Shown: in pieces, positions 54,346-64,000 of the stretch | Numbering within the stretch: position 1 is the first letter of the stretch | Layout of the letters: each line of letters starts with the position of its first letter | Source of the DNA: Chlorocebus sabaeus | Taxonomy: Eukaryota; Chordata; Mammalia; Primates; Cercopithecidae | Assembly (NCBI RefSeq): GCF_047675955.1 | Contig: NC_132914.1 | Span: forward strand, 37,684,521 to 37,748,520 | Length of the DNA: 64,000 nucleotides | Direction: 5' to 3' | Notes under the pieces: generated by a model | What the model saw: only the letters and a program-made list of their open reading frames with translations | The model's database searches: none | What the model was told of the DNA's origin: nothing | Made by a program: the position numbers and the translations under genes

Positions 54346-55619
54346 GTAAGAAATTCAGTAATATAATTATATTAAATTACACATTATTAATCTGCTGGAA
54401 TTCTTATTTTGTGTACAGTTGTGAAAATGCAAAATAATGACCACATTTCTACTTGAGTTTAATTATGCAATTCTAGTTTGTCTTTTCTTTGTAGAATAGA
54501 AAGTTTTGTGTTATTTCTCCTGTTGAGAAACAACGCACTATATTCTGAGAATCCTTATAATTGTGATACATAGTATGTTGTAAAAACTTTTGTAAGACTC
54601 ATTTACCCTCCTCTTTTTACTTTAGAACCTTACTGTTCAAAATGTGTTCCATGGATAAGTAGCCAGGCATTATCCAGGAGATTGTTAGAAATGTAGAAAC
54701 TTGGGATTTTTCAGCGCCATATTTTTGTCCCCGGTGCTCCACAGTAGTCAGACTCCTAGCTGCCTCCACTTGCTTCCAGACCTTGAAGCCTAGCAAGCTC
54801 CTGACTTCACCTTCTATTTTCTTCAGAGTGTTTATCTTTTACATTTCTGGTCTAGGGAGAGAATGATTTTTATTTTTATTGAACATGACTTCCGTGTTTT
54901 CAGAGTGAAAGAAGAAGTTTAATGCATGACCTCACATTGCTAATTTGATTGAAGGTGAGAAATCTTAAACCAAAACTCTCACTGATAAGCTTGCACCTTT
55001 CTTTTCTGGGTTTATCCACTTCAATAAGAACGCTATTGATTACTTGCTACAAAGATGGAAAAGTCAGCACGCTTATCCTATTTCCTACTTCCTGTCCCTG
55101 CCCACTTCCTAAAATTTAAAATTGGTTAAATTAGTTTTCCTCATATGTAACAATTATAACTTGGAATGATTTACAAAACTTTTGATTTTTTAGTACACCA
55201 ATTCTAGACAGCATGGACTGACTCCTTGCTATGTGAGATGAGGAAAATTACTGCCATTCTTTCTCTTCTTCCCATCACCTTCTCACATTCCCTAATTTAT
55301 TCTATTATTTTTATGTAGTGAAAGTTTATAACGTTTATATTCTGTTCTGTGCTCATAATTAAATTGTTCACATTTTGTCTATAGTTTGGTTCTGAGGACA
55401 AAACCAATAAATGCCATTTATATATATTTTTATTTGTACAGAACCAAAATATTTCTACTTTTAGACAAAGAAATGCAACCTTCTGTCACTAACTTCTTTT
55501 CCTAATAGAATAGTAACATTCCAAATACAAAGTCAAACGGATCCTCTATTGTTATGTATTTATCATCAGTCTATAAAAATAAGGGCATATTTTAATTCAG
55601 GCCACATTTTTACCCTGAT

Positions 55620-55725
55620 TTAAAAAAAATTGTTTTTAGGGACGCAGTCTCACTAGGTTGACCAGGCTGGTCTGGAACTCCTGGCCTCAAGTGATCCTCC
55701 CACCTTAACCTTCTGAGTACCAGTG
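55620..55725 (-). repeat. Alu/FLAM fragment, antisense
   Basis: GACCAGGCTGGTCTGGAACTC and CTCAAGTGATCCTCCCACCT are Alu left-monomer text in complement. About 100 bp; both ends are truncated. Confidence 0.75.
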
Positions 55726-55959
55726 GTGATTTATTTTATGTAGCTTTTTGAGGTTTTCTGATTATATATATAAATTTTAAAAAACATACTTCAGGAAAAG
55801 ATATTTTCATCATGCCTTCAAGTGTTTCTAAGTTCTTAATCATACAGTTTGTATAACAGAATCTACTTTCTTCTTGAAGACATTCATCATTCAGCACATG
55901 ACTTACTGCTCTAAACAGGAGAGATGGATTTCTAGGCTGCTTGCGCACTGATTAATCTA

Positions 55960-56900
55960 TGAGTTAGTTTCCTTGCCCTCTTTGATTATTCTCAATGTTT
56001 CTTGGATTCCATGCCTTCTCTTGGTTGAATTGTCCTTAGTTTTTGTTGAAGAATATCTTTGAATAATTTTTTTAAGAAAAGGTGTTTGTAAGGTAAATGT
56101 TTTCAGTCCTTACATGTTAAAAATATCTTAATTTTGCCCTCCCATGTGGTGGATATGTTATCACACTTTATATTTTAGGAATCTAGGTTTGAAATAATTT
56201 TTCTTCAAAATTTGAAGAAAATTCCGCTGATTTTTAGTGCCCACTGTTGCTAATGAGAAGTCTGCAGTCAGTCATGTTTGCTCCTATCTAAGCTACCTTT
56301 AATTTCATTTTAAAAACTGAAAATTTGATCTTTTGAATTTCATTTGTTTTCATTGTTCTGAACCTTCACAAGTATATGTTTGTGTGTAGGTTGTTTTTCA
56401 TTCCATCTAATTCATTTTTTTGTGAAAATTATCTTCTGTGTATTCTCTTCTATTATTTATTATTTCCTCCCTAACCTTTATTAATCATTTTTATTGACAG
56501 CTACTATGTACCAGGTTAGGTGATAGGATATATAATACACATATAGTAGTAAGCTAAACCCAGTCAAGCCTCTCCTTCTCTGGAGCCTATATCTAGTTAC
56601 TTATGATTCATTATTGCTTGCCATTGCTCCAAGAGTATATATTAGATGACAAGCCTTCTGCGTCTATCTCATCCATGTTTGAGTTCTCTCTTCAAGTTTT
56701 ATCTATAATTTGTGTTACTTACTTGACTATCTCTTGCAGGTTTCTAGTTTGTTTTTCAGAATTGCCTCATCTATTATTTAGTTTTCTGCTGAATTTTGTT
56801 TTGATAATCATATTTTTCACTTCCAACAATTCTTTCCATCGCCTCTCCTTGTTCTTTTGTAGCCATATTTTTGGATGAAATACCCTCAAGTGTTTCTGTT
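55960..56900 (-). repeat. Old L1-type fragment, antisense
   Basis: Text such as GCTAATGAGAAGTCTGCAGT and a block from TTTTTGTTGAAGAATATC resembles the complement of an old L1 upstream of or in early ORF2. Diverged and only tentatively placed. Confidence 0.45.
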
Positions 56901-59293
56901 CACATCAATTGCAATTTAATTTTTTGTATTACTTGCATTATTGCTGTTTTCTCTGAGGTCATTTGCTCTATGGGTTCACCTTGATTTTTCTGTTTTATAT
57001 TGTTGGTTTTCCAAATTGAGTAGTTTTGGATGACTTCATATCTATGAAGTGAGTACTATATTGATTATCAAAGATAACTAGAATGGGCATTCTTCACATT
57101 TATGTAGGTTTGCTTGTTCAAGTTACCACTTTCTGAACAAGAAGGTAGACCATAGACTTTTAAGGGCTGCGTACTGCTTAGGGATACTCTGTTTTTAGGT
57201 TACATGGGCAGGGATCACCAGGACTGCTGAGACCATACCTACCAAAGGAAGGCAGGCTAACGATAGTTGATGAGCTAAAAAAAAAATAAATAAAAAAATA
57301 AACAAAAAAATCTCATAATGTTTTAAGAAAGTTTATGAATTTGTGTTGGGCCACATTCAAAGGCATCCTGGGCTACATGTGGCCTGTGGGCCACGAGTTG
57401 GACAAGCTTGTTCTAGATACTTCAGACTCTGTTCTACATCTCTTCATAGATCAATAACTTGCTGCAATGAGCTTATGAGATAAATTATCTTCTTTTCATC
57501 CATAAAAAAAGTCATGGGAGGTACTCACTATAGGATTGGTTTATTCCAGTGACTCTGGCCAATTTTCTTTAAAATTCCTTTAACCTTGTTATATTGGTTT
57601 AATTTCTTGAGAATGACTTTTCCCATTGTGGTAAACTGGTTCTGGGCTTCACAATTACTTATTCCAAGTACAGGAGAAAAGAGGGCACCTCTTTTGAGGA
57701 CTTGCATTTCAAAGGAATCAAATGGCCTACATAATAACCCATTAAATAAATAAATGTCTCTCAGCCCCAGTTGAGTCACCTGTGCTTTTCTCAACAAGCA
57801 CTATGTTCAGGGCAATGCTCTGTGCTAACTGGCTTTAGGTCTCTGTTACCGAACTGATCACTGTGGCCCTAAGGGTGCTGTTACTTAGAATATTCTCACC
57901 TTTTCTGAGAGGCTGATGTTGGGGTCAGTTCCACCTGAACTAAAGTCCATGGGCTGCATGGGTAAAGGTTTGAGTACCTCAGCAAATATGGAAAGGAAGG
58001 GGAATATACACTGTTAGTTAACAGTGGTTACTCCTGTACTCTCTTGTTTGGATACTACTAGGGATTTATTTCTTTTTCTGAGTCTTTATTGACATTAGGA
58101 ATGAGAGATAGAAATAGGGTGAGAGAGGAAGTAAAATTCAATGCTAATTTTTCCATCTTATACCAGAACTCAACTGTATTTCTGGAATCTATGTATCCTT
58201 ACTTTTCCTTTGATTTATTACAAAAAAATTCTTAGTGGCTACACTAAAAATTTTGTAACCTTTAAAAAATACATAGTTACACTACTTCAGTTACTCAGTA
58301 ATAGAAAATTTCATGTATGTACAAAATATCCTGGGGGCATTTTAATTATTAGTAACTACAGTCACAGTGTAGTTCTAGAACCAAATTAAACATTTTGCAT
58401 ATAGAAGCTTATCTGTGAAACAAATCTGGCACAATCTCTTTTAATGTGTAGGTAATTTGTTATATAAATTGATTTTTTAGCTTTGTTTGTTAGTTGTCAG
58501 CATGCATTTCAAATTTTACACAATGTGTTTGGGGGAACTCTGATGGAAGTCAGTGCATTAAAAATGTCTACAGGGCCAATTAGTGTATAGGCAGGGAGGC
58601 AAACTAAGGGAATGGTGGAAGAAATTGAAAAAACAAAACAAAACAAAAACGATATGCATAATGTGCTGCTTCTCGTAAAAAAAAAAAAAAAAGACAACAA
58701 CATAAAGAAATAAAAATGACATTTGATGGTCATTCTGCCAGTAGTCATGGGGCAGATCTATGTTACACTGTACTATTATGCTCTTTTTTCTTTGCAATCA
58801 GTGAGTTGCTTTTCCAGGATAGAAAATTTGGATTAGGCCTCTGTCTGTGCCTGTGAAAATAAGTAGAGCTAACTTAACACCTTCTCATCAGTTTTAACCA
58901 ACTGAGCTAATCAGACATGGGCATTAAAAAAAGATTTTATCTACTAAGCAAATATGATCACAGTCTGAAACTTTGTTCTTGGAAAATCCCCTCTTAGGGT
59001 GTTCAGCCTTTCTTCTTCAGCTTGCAGAATTCTCCACGTTTCAGTTTCCTGATAAATCAGTGGGTGCTGCTACTCCACATCTTTGAAGCTGGTTGTTAAG
59101 AAGCAGCACTTCTACAGCGACCACAGTTTAAAGCATGAATCAATTTAACATCACATAAGCTATAAATTTCAATGGAGTTACAGTTTCAGAGTAAAGTGCA
59201 ACATACAGTATAAAGTGAATCTGGAATTCAAGCCCAACAATGTCATAAAAGAGGCTGTGAAGTCTCACATGATGTGGGCCACAGAGAGGATTG

Positions 59294-59513
59294 TTGCCAT
59301 TCAGATCTTAGCTCAAATACTACCACATCCTTGGAGTGGCCCGCCAGGGGCCACCCTTACTAAGCCAATCCCTCTGTTCAAGCCAAAATGATATCTCAGA
59401 CTTTTTTTGAATTGCAGAGAGATTGTTGCAGCCAGGGATTGCATTAGTAAGGGTGGCCCATGGTGGGCCACTCCGAAGATGTAGTAATATTTGAGCTAAG
59501 ATCTGAATGCCAA
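59294..59513. repeat. Long hairpin (inverted repeat, ~83-bp arms)
   Basis: Arms 59294-59376 and 59429-59513 are reverse complements at about 88% by eye, with exact pairing runs such as TTCAGATCTTAGCTCAAATA against TATTTGAGCTAAGATCTGAA and CCACCCTTACTAA against TTAGTAAGGGTGG. The loop is 52 nt. A short direct repeat (AGAG(G)ATTGTTGC at about 59286 and 59419) adds to the complexity. The parent sequence resembles an old interspersed repeat. Confidence 0.93.
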
Positions 59514-60054
59514 GAAGACTTCAGCCATGTGAAGGGTGGAGGAATTTCTAGGGAGAGGGGTCAGCACAGGCAAAGACCCTCTGATGGGAAGAAGCTGAGC
59601 ACAGCTTGGGATTGAATGAATGCCAGTGTGGCTGAAGGGTGGTGAATGAAGGGGAGGGGGAAAGGAGAAGGTCTGGGAGGCCTGGGCATGATCAGATCAG
59701 GTGGTGAGGCCATGGAAGTAGATGGGATTTTCATCTAAGAAAAATGAGAAGTCTTCAGAGAGTTTTCAGGAGGGGATGATATATATTTCTTTGAAGTTGA
59801 GCGTTATCCTCGGTAAACTTTTGTAGTCATTAAACCAGAGATTATAGACAGATTTTCCCTCATATGCCAGTTGCAGCTGATTAGTAGTGGCTATAGAGAA
59901 TCCTGGGCTGAGAAGGATTCTGTGGCTAACCAGAATTCAGTAGACGAGTTTGACATGGCCCATTAGTATGACTGTACTGTGTGCACTACATTAAATGTCT
60001 GACAAAAGCAGAGGCAAAGGAAAAATAGAACTTAACAATTTAATTCTGACAATA

Positions 60055-60497
60055 CAGTTGACCCTTGAAAAACATAAAGATTGGGGTGCTGACCCCTTGT
60101 GCAGTCAAAAATTTGCATATAACTTTTGACCTCCCCAAAATCTGAACCACTGATAGCCCGCTGTTGACTGGAAGCTTTGCTGATAACACAAACACTTGAT
60201 TAACACGTGTTTCGGATGTTATCTGTATTATATACTCCATTCTTACCATAAAGCAAGCTACAGAAAAGAATATTTTATTTAAAAAATCATAAGGAAGAGA
60301 AATATATTTACTCTTCATTAAGTAGAATTGGATTATTATAAAGGCCTTCATCCTCATCATCTTCACATTGAGTGGGCTGAGGAGGGGGAGATAGAGGAAA
60401 GATGGGTCTTGGTGTCTCAAGAGTGGCAGAGGTGGAAGAAAATTTATGTATATGTGGACTCAGGCACTTCAAACCTATGTTGTCCAAGGGTCAACTG
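60055..60497. mobile_element. Tigger/MER8-like TcMar DNA transposon, non-autonomous
   Basis: 443 bp with terminal inverted repeats CAGTTGACCCTTG and CAAGGGTCAACTG (13 bp perfect, extending with few mismatches to about 24) and TA duplications at 60053-60054 and 60498-60499. That is the hallmark of mariner/pogo elements. No transposase frame. The family name is by memory of the TIR. Confidence 0.9.
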
Positions 60498-60683
60498 TAG
60501 TTTCAAAACCAGCTTTTTATTACTGAAAATATGTAAAAAAAACTCAGAGAAGAAATGGAAAGTTTGCTATGATCCAGTCATCCAGAGAAATCCATGGTCA
60601 CCCTGTTGATGCACTTTAAAGAAGGAGATACGTGGGTAAGACTTGATGGTGAATTACTCTTATATGATTTTGGACTTTTGCAG

Positions 60684-60874
60684 GAGCTGGTGGTGCTTTG
60701 CCACCTCCACCACCCCAGTTTGATATCTTTGCTGGCAGCTGGTATTCGTCCCCGGATGTTGGTGATGGAGTTAGCCTCCAAGGGTTCCTTGGATCGCCTG
60801 CTTCAGCAGGACAAAGCCAGCCTCACTAGAACCCTACAGCACAGGATTGCACTCCATGTGGCTGATGGTTTGAG
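60684..60874 (+). CDS. LRRK2: LRRK2 exon 40 (residues 1920-1983, kinase N-lobe, gatekeeper)
   Basis: 191 nt, 63 codons plus two bases of R1983. Acceptor TTTTGGACTTTTGCAG, donor GTAAGTAGG. It opens with E1920, the alpha-C glutamate that pairs with K1906, and contains the hinge: gatekeeper M1947, E1948, L1949, A1950 (RPRMLVMELASKGSLDRLLQ). R1941 is reference. Ends in the alpha-E helix (TLQHRIALHVADGLR). The catalytic loop, DYG motif and G2019 are in exon 41, beyond the window. A Tigger-like element ends 186 bp upstream. Confidence 0.98.
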
Positions 60875-61539
60875 GTAAGTAGGTCGTGTTGTTTAATATT
60901 CAGTGCATGACAAGTGTGACCCCAGACTTACTCTCAGGTTCCGAGAACACTTCCCAGTAACACCGTGCCCCAGGAACAATTTACAAACAATTTGGATGAA
61001 AACTACCATTTCCCTGATCAAATTTGGTAATTTCAGAAAATAAGAGTATGAAAACCATGTAGAACCTCATAGCAAGTAGTAATAGACTTTGAACCCACAA
61101 GTTCAGCTGTGGAACCCATAATTTTAACCCTGTACTGATCTGCCTTCTGTACAAATGTATAAGTTAGGCTTCACAGTATCAAATTGAGTGTCAATTACAT
61201 GATTCCAGTGAGGAAAGATGAGTCCATACTTCTCAAGGGGACTAGAGTGATTCACGCTGGATTCTTCGGTATGACCATCTCACATGTCTCAGAGGCACAC
61301 CTATCCACGCAGCCAGGGCAAGCTTTGGAGAGGGAGCACACTGGAGTGGAAAGGCTGTTGTCTTTGAAGGCAAAAGGCCTGGGATTAATCACTATTCCAC
61401 ACACTTAGTAACTTAGATTTTATATCTCTGATTCCCAAATAGTCTGTGAACCATGACTTATATTTAATGCATAAAATTGTGATGACCTCTGTAATAATGG
61501 AAGACATTCCAGATGAAACTCTTGATGTCCGCTCTGCCA

Positions 61540-61830
61540 TTGCTCCCCAACCCCAGTCACCTCTTTACACCTGAGAGTCACCTTTCATTCTTTTCTTTCT
61601 CTCTCATCTCATAGCTAATCCTTTAGCAAATCTTTCCGCTCTGCCACCAAAATATATCTTAATGCTTCTAACAATTTCTCTCACTAATGTCTGAGCCAGT
61701 ATCATCTCTCATTGCCTTTCGGTCCCCTGCTTCTATCTCTGTCTCGTGATACATCCTGTTCTTCACACAGCGACTGGGGTGATTTTTCTAACATGAAAGT
61801 TTGATCAGGCCTTGTTCCTGTTATCAACCC
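61540..61830 (+). repeat. L2-like relic
   Basis: CACAGCGACTGGGGTGATTT with AACATGAAAGTTTGATCAGG is typical of L2 in one orientation; diverged. Confidence 0.6.
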
Positions 61831-63129
61831 TCCCCTGCCTTATTTCTTGGGCAGGGTGCTCAGCCACTCCTATCCCTGAGGTTCCTTGCAGATACCAGAG
61901 GCTTTATATTGGCTATTGATTTCACTCAGGAGTGTCTGACACCCAGATATGTTCTCTACTTATTATAAAGGATTATTTGAATCCTTTCATTCAGGACTCT
62001 CAGCACAGAGGATGTCCCCGATGACCCTTTGTCTCTCCAGCCTCTATAGGAGTATTGCTGCCTAGGATTTTTTATGTTTTCATTTTTTAAAAATTTATTT
62101 ATTGTCTGTCTTGCCATCAGAATCTAAGTACCATTAAAGGAGGGACTTTTCATCCTATTCACCATTGTATCTCTAGCTCCTAAAATAGTAAGCCTTCAGA
62201 ATTATTGTGTTGACAGTAGGGGAAGAGGGAGAAAGGAGGAAAGAAGGAAAACAGTGCCTGGTGCATAGTAGCAAAGCAGTGTATGTAACTTTCCTTCTCT
62301 TCTGAAATGCTATGAATATGCCTTTTAGGTAGTATCCAAAAATGTCCCTTCCTGAAAGGGTCCAGAAACTACTGAAAACTGTCCAGATTATGAAGTGAAA
62401 CAGGGTGCAGGGATTTGCATTTGAGTTGATATTTCTGCTTTTGAACACCAGGGGGAACCTTGGCTTAAATTAATGTAGGTAAAGTGCAGCGTAGTCTCCT
62501 GTATTTCAATGCCCTCTTTCCTTTATTTAACTAACTCTAGGTTCAGTTTTTCCCTAATTCTTCCACAAATCCGCAAAGTGTTTATTTATAAAGTGAAGAA
62601 TTGCTATATATATATATATTTTTTTTGCTTAACACTGTTTGAAACACTTTGTCTCTAAAATGACTTATTCTAGTTCTGTGAAACCTTACTTTAAACAACA
62701 AATCCAGCAGTTTCTGATGAAGTAAATGAAATGTCAGCATATTTAAAATAATTTGCCTAATTTGTTCTTAGCTTAATGCCAGAAAAGCTTTCTGGATTTT
62801 GTATCACAAAAGGCTAGTAGATTTCAGTATCTATCAATCTTCTACCAGCACTAAGTGATTTTTAAAACTCAGCATTAAGGTTTATTTTCCCAAGTATGTT
62901 TTAGCACAGAAAATAAAATCATGCTCCTTTGGAGTCCCTTGAACGCTGGAGCTGTTTAGAGTGACATACAAGAACTTTCTTCACGTTACATGCTCTCCCT
63001 CCATCTTGCTTTTACCTGTTAGCTTACCTCTCCAATTCAATCCACTTCCTTTGAACTCTTTATCATAATTCTATAAAACTTATGAAAATATAATCACCTG
63101 CATTTTCTATATGTTTCTGTGTTTCAGTA

Positions 63130-63700
63130 TCTTCAAAATGGAATGTACTGCCTTGGTACATCACCCACTATAAATCTATTATTTCTGCTATATCCCACAC
63201 TTGCCAGGCCAGGATACTTGTTGTCCCATCCAGGCCAAACACCTTTCCCGAAAAGCAACTATGCATTTGTCCACCAGGTCCTTGACTCTACTTTACATTA
63301 TCTTTTTAGTCAATTCATTTACTTTTATGCTGCTTACTGCTGCCTTGGTTCAGCATGTCCAGGGAATTATCAGAATTTCTTTTCTAAAATAAAAATCAAT
63401 TTATGCTTGCAATTCCATGGCAGTTCTCAATTATCTACAAAGTGCATCCAAACTCTTGGCATAGCATCAAAGCTCTTTCTGTATGCCTCTTGCTTCCCTT
63501 TACAGTCCCTACCACCCTACTGCCCACACTGCATTCTAGCCATGATGACAGTCTTGAATTTTCAGTTATGCTTCTGTCTCTCCGTCATTGTATTTGTTAT
63601 TCCTCTCTTTCCACCAAGTTGTCCGCCTAGAAAGCTCATTTTTCTTAAGAATTTCCTCACATATCATCTCTACTGTGAAGCTCAAATGTGTCATGAAGTG
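63130..63700 (+). repeat. L2-like relic
   Basis: TGCATCCAAACTCTTGGCAT, CCCACACTGCATTCTAGCCA and TTAAGAATTTCCTCACATAT suggest L2-derived sequence. It contains the 251-codon open frame mentioned above. Confidence 0.45.
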
Positions 63701-64000
63701 TTAGCTTCTCCAACTTGTGTTTCTTGCACACGCTCTGTGCAAGACATTGTCTTAGGTGCTAAAGAGAGAAAGCTAGATATTATATTGTTCTTGAGGTTGA
63801 AAGCTTACAGTCTAGTGGGAGACTCAACTTTGCTGTCTTTACCTCAATGTTTTTCTTCCTCTGTGCTTCCCTAGCATGTGGTAGTTACATATTTCTGGAA
63901 CCTTGTTTGAACACCTGTTTGAGGACTGTTTGAGCACAATCCTTCTGGATTGTGACACTCTCAAGAGAGCAGATATACAAAGATGGCTTTGTATACTAAA

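Larger units (their letters stand above)
54346..60683 (+). other. LRRK2: Intron 39
   Basis: 6.3 kb. MER5A-like piece (about 54630-54700), an Alu fragment (about 55620-55725), an old antisense L1 fragment (about 55960-56900), unassigned DNA-transposon-like text (about 57270-57420), an A/T-rich zone with a T/A-run (58640-58692), a long hairpin (59294-59513) and a complete Tigger-like element (60055-60497) that ends 186 bp before exon 40. Confidence 0.8.
1..64000 (+). other. LRRK2: LRRK2 gene body, internal part (introns 18-40)
   Basis: One large multi-exon gene fills the window. Twenty-two exons on the + strand splice in frame into residues 748-1983 of leucine-rich repeat kinase 2, a cytosolic ROCO protein that binds GTP through ROC and phosphorylates Rab GTPases. 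Seen directly: every exon has an AG acceptor and GT donor, phases agree at each junction, and residue counts reproduce human landmarks (S935, K1347, R1441, Y1699, K1906, M1947) with no indels. Exon numbers 19-40 are assigned by matching known variant positions to human exon numbering from memory. Start codon, promoter, exons 1-18 and exons 41-51 are outside the window. Confidence 0.97.
60875..64000 (+). other. LRRK2: Intron 40 (5' part)
   Basis: 3.1 kb to the window end. L2-like text at about 61540-61830 and again at about 63130-63700. A TA run at about 62604-62621. A 251-codon open frame at 63119-63874 is most likely chance or relic of the L2-like sequence. No Alu or young L1 seen. Confidence 0.7.

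Noticed and set aside
60328..60609. 93-codon frame just before exon 40, possible alternative exon
   Set aside because: It lies in the Tigger-like element and lacks convincing splice sites that join the LRRK2 frame.
63119..63874. 251-codon open frame in intron 40
   Set aside because: No recognisable domain, hydrophobic low-complexity composition, lies in L2-like sequence and in an intron. Probably chance.
1..64000. CRISPR arrays, operons, bacterial or phage genes
   Set aside because: The window is vertebrate nuclear DNA with a spliced gene and primate transposons; no regularly spaced repeats of the CRISPR kind and no prokaryotic gene organisation.
1..64000. tRNA, rRNA, snRNA or miRNA genes
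   Set aside because: I saw no convincing tRNA cloverleaf, rRNA segment or snRNA. The hairpin at 59294-59513 is longer than a miRNA precursor and derives from repeats.
1..64000. Human origin of the sequence
   Set aside because: About twenty exonic replacements against remembered human LRRK2 and an AluYR-like insertion argue against it, although the species call is inferred rather than tested.

Overview
This window is primate nuclear DNA holding the middle of LRRK2 (leucine-rich repeat kinase 2) on the + strand. Twenty-two coding exons can be placed to the base. By reading frame and by landmark residues (P755, S935, R1441, K1347, Y1699, K1906, M1947) they correspond to human exons 19-40, residues 748-1983. 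All have GT/AG borders, their phases join perfectly, and the total is 3707 nt with no net indel against human numbering. The window opens inside intron 18 and closes inside intron 40, so the promoter, the armadillo exons, the activation segment (exon 41) and the WD40 exons lie outside.

Organism: not human. The exons carry many conservative replacements against the human protein as I recall it. The Alu at 17587-17886 has features I associate with the cercopithecid AluYR lineage, and intron 19 holds a young full-length L1. An Old World monkey (macaque or baboon type) fits best; the exact species cannot be fixed from here.

Layout: 1-3780, intron 18 (nested Alus, a large TTCC/TCCC tract, MIR-like relics). 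3781-4039, exon 19 (end of the ankyrin region). 4040-13732, intron 19, dominated by a 6.2 kb antisense L1 with intact ORF1 and an ORF2 broken by one frameshift. 13733-21880, exons 20-23 (hinge with the 14-3-3 phosphosites, then the first LRRs). 24485-32157, exons 24-28 (LRR domain). 34626-36791, exons 29-31 (ROC GTPase: P-loop, DxxG, R1441, THLD). 40151-49432, exons 32-38 (COR and entry to the kinase). 54245-54345 and 60684-60874, exons 39-40 (kinase N-lobe: glycine loop, K1906, E1920, gatekeeper M1947). The encoded piece therefore runs LRR - ROC - COR - kinase N-lobe, the core through which GTP binding in ROC controls Rab phosphorylation by the kinase.

I found no new multi-gene system. The items worth a second look are intronic: a ~97% identical 266-bp direct duplication that brackets exon 20, whose upstream copy sits between perfect 20-bp inverted repeats; an old ~430-bp inverted duplication that brackets exons 26-27; a ~110-bp direct repeat bracketing exons 27-30; a long hairpin in intron 39; an inverted Alu pair in intron 20; and the L1, whose antisense promoter (if active) would point into exon 20.
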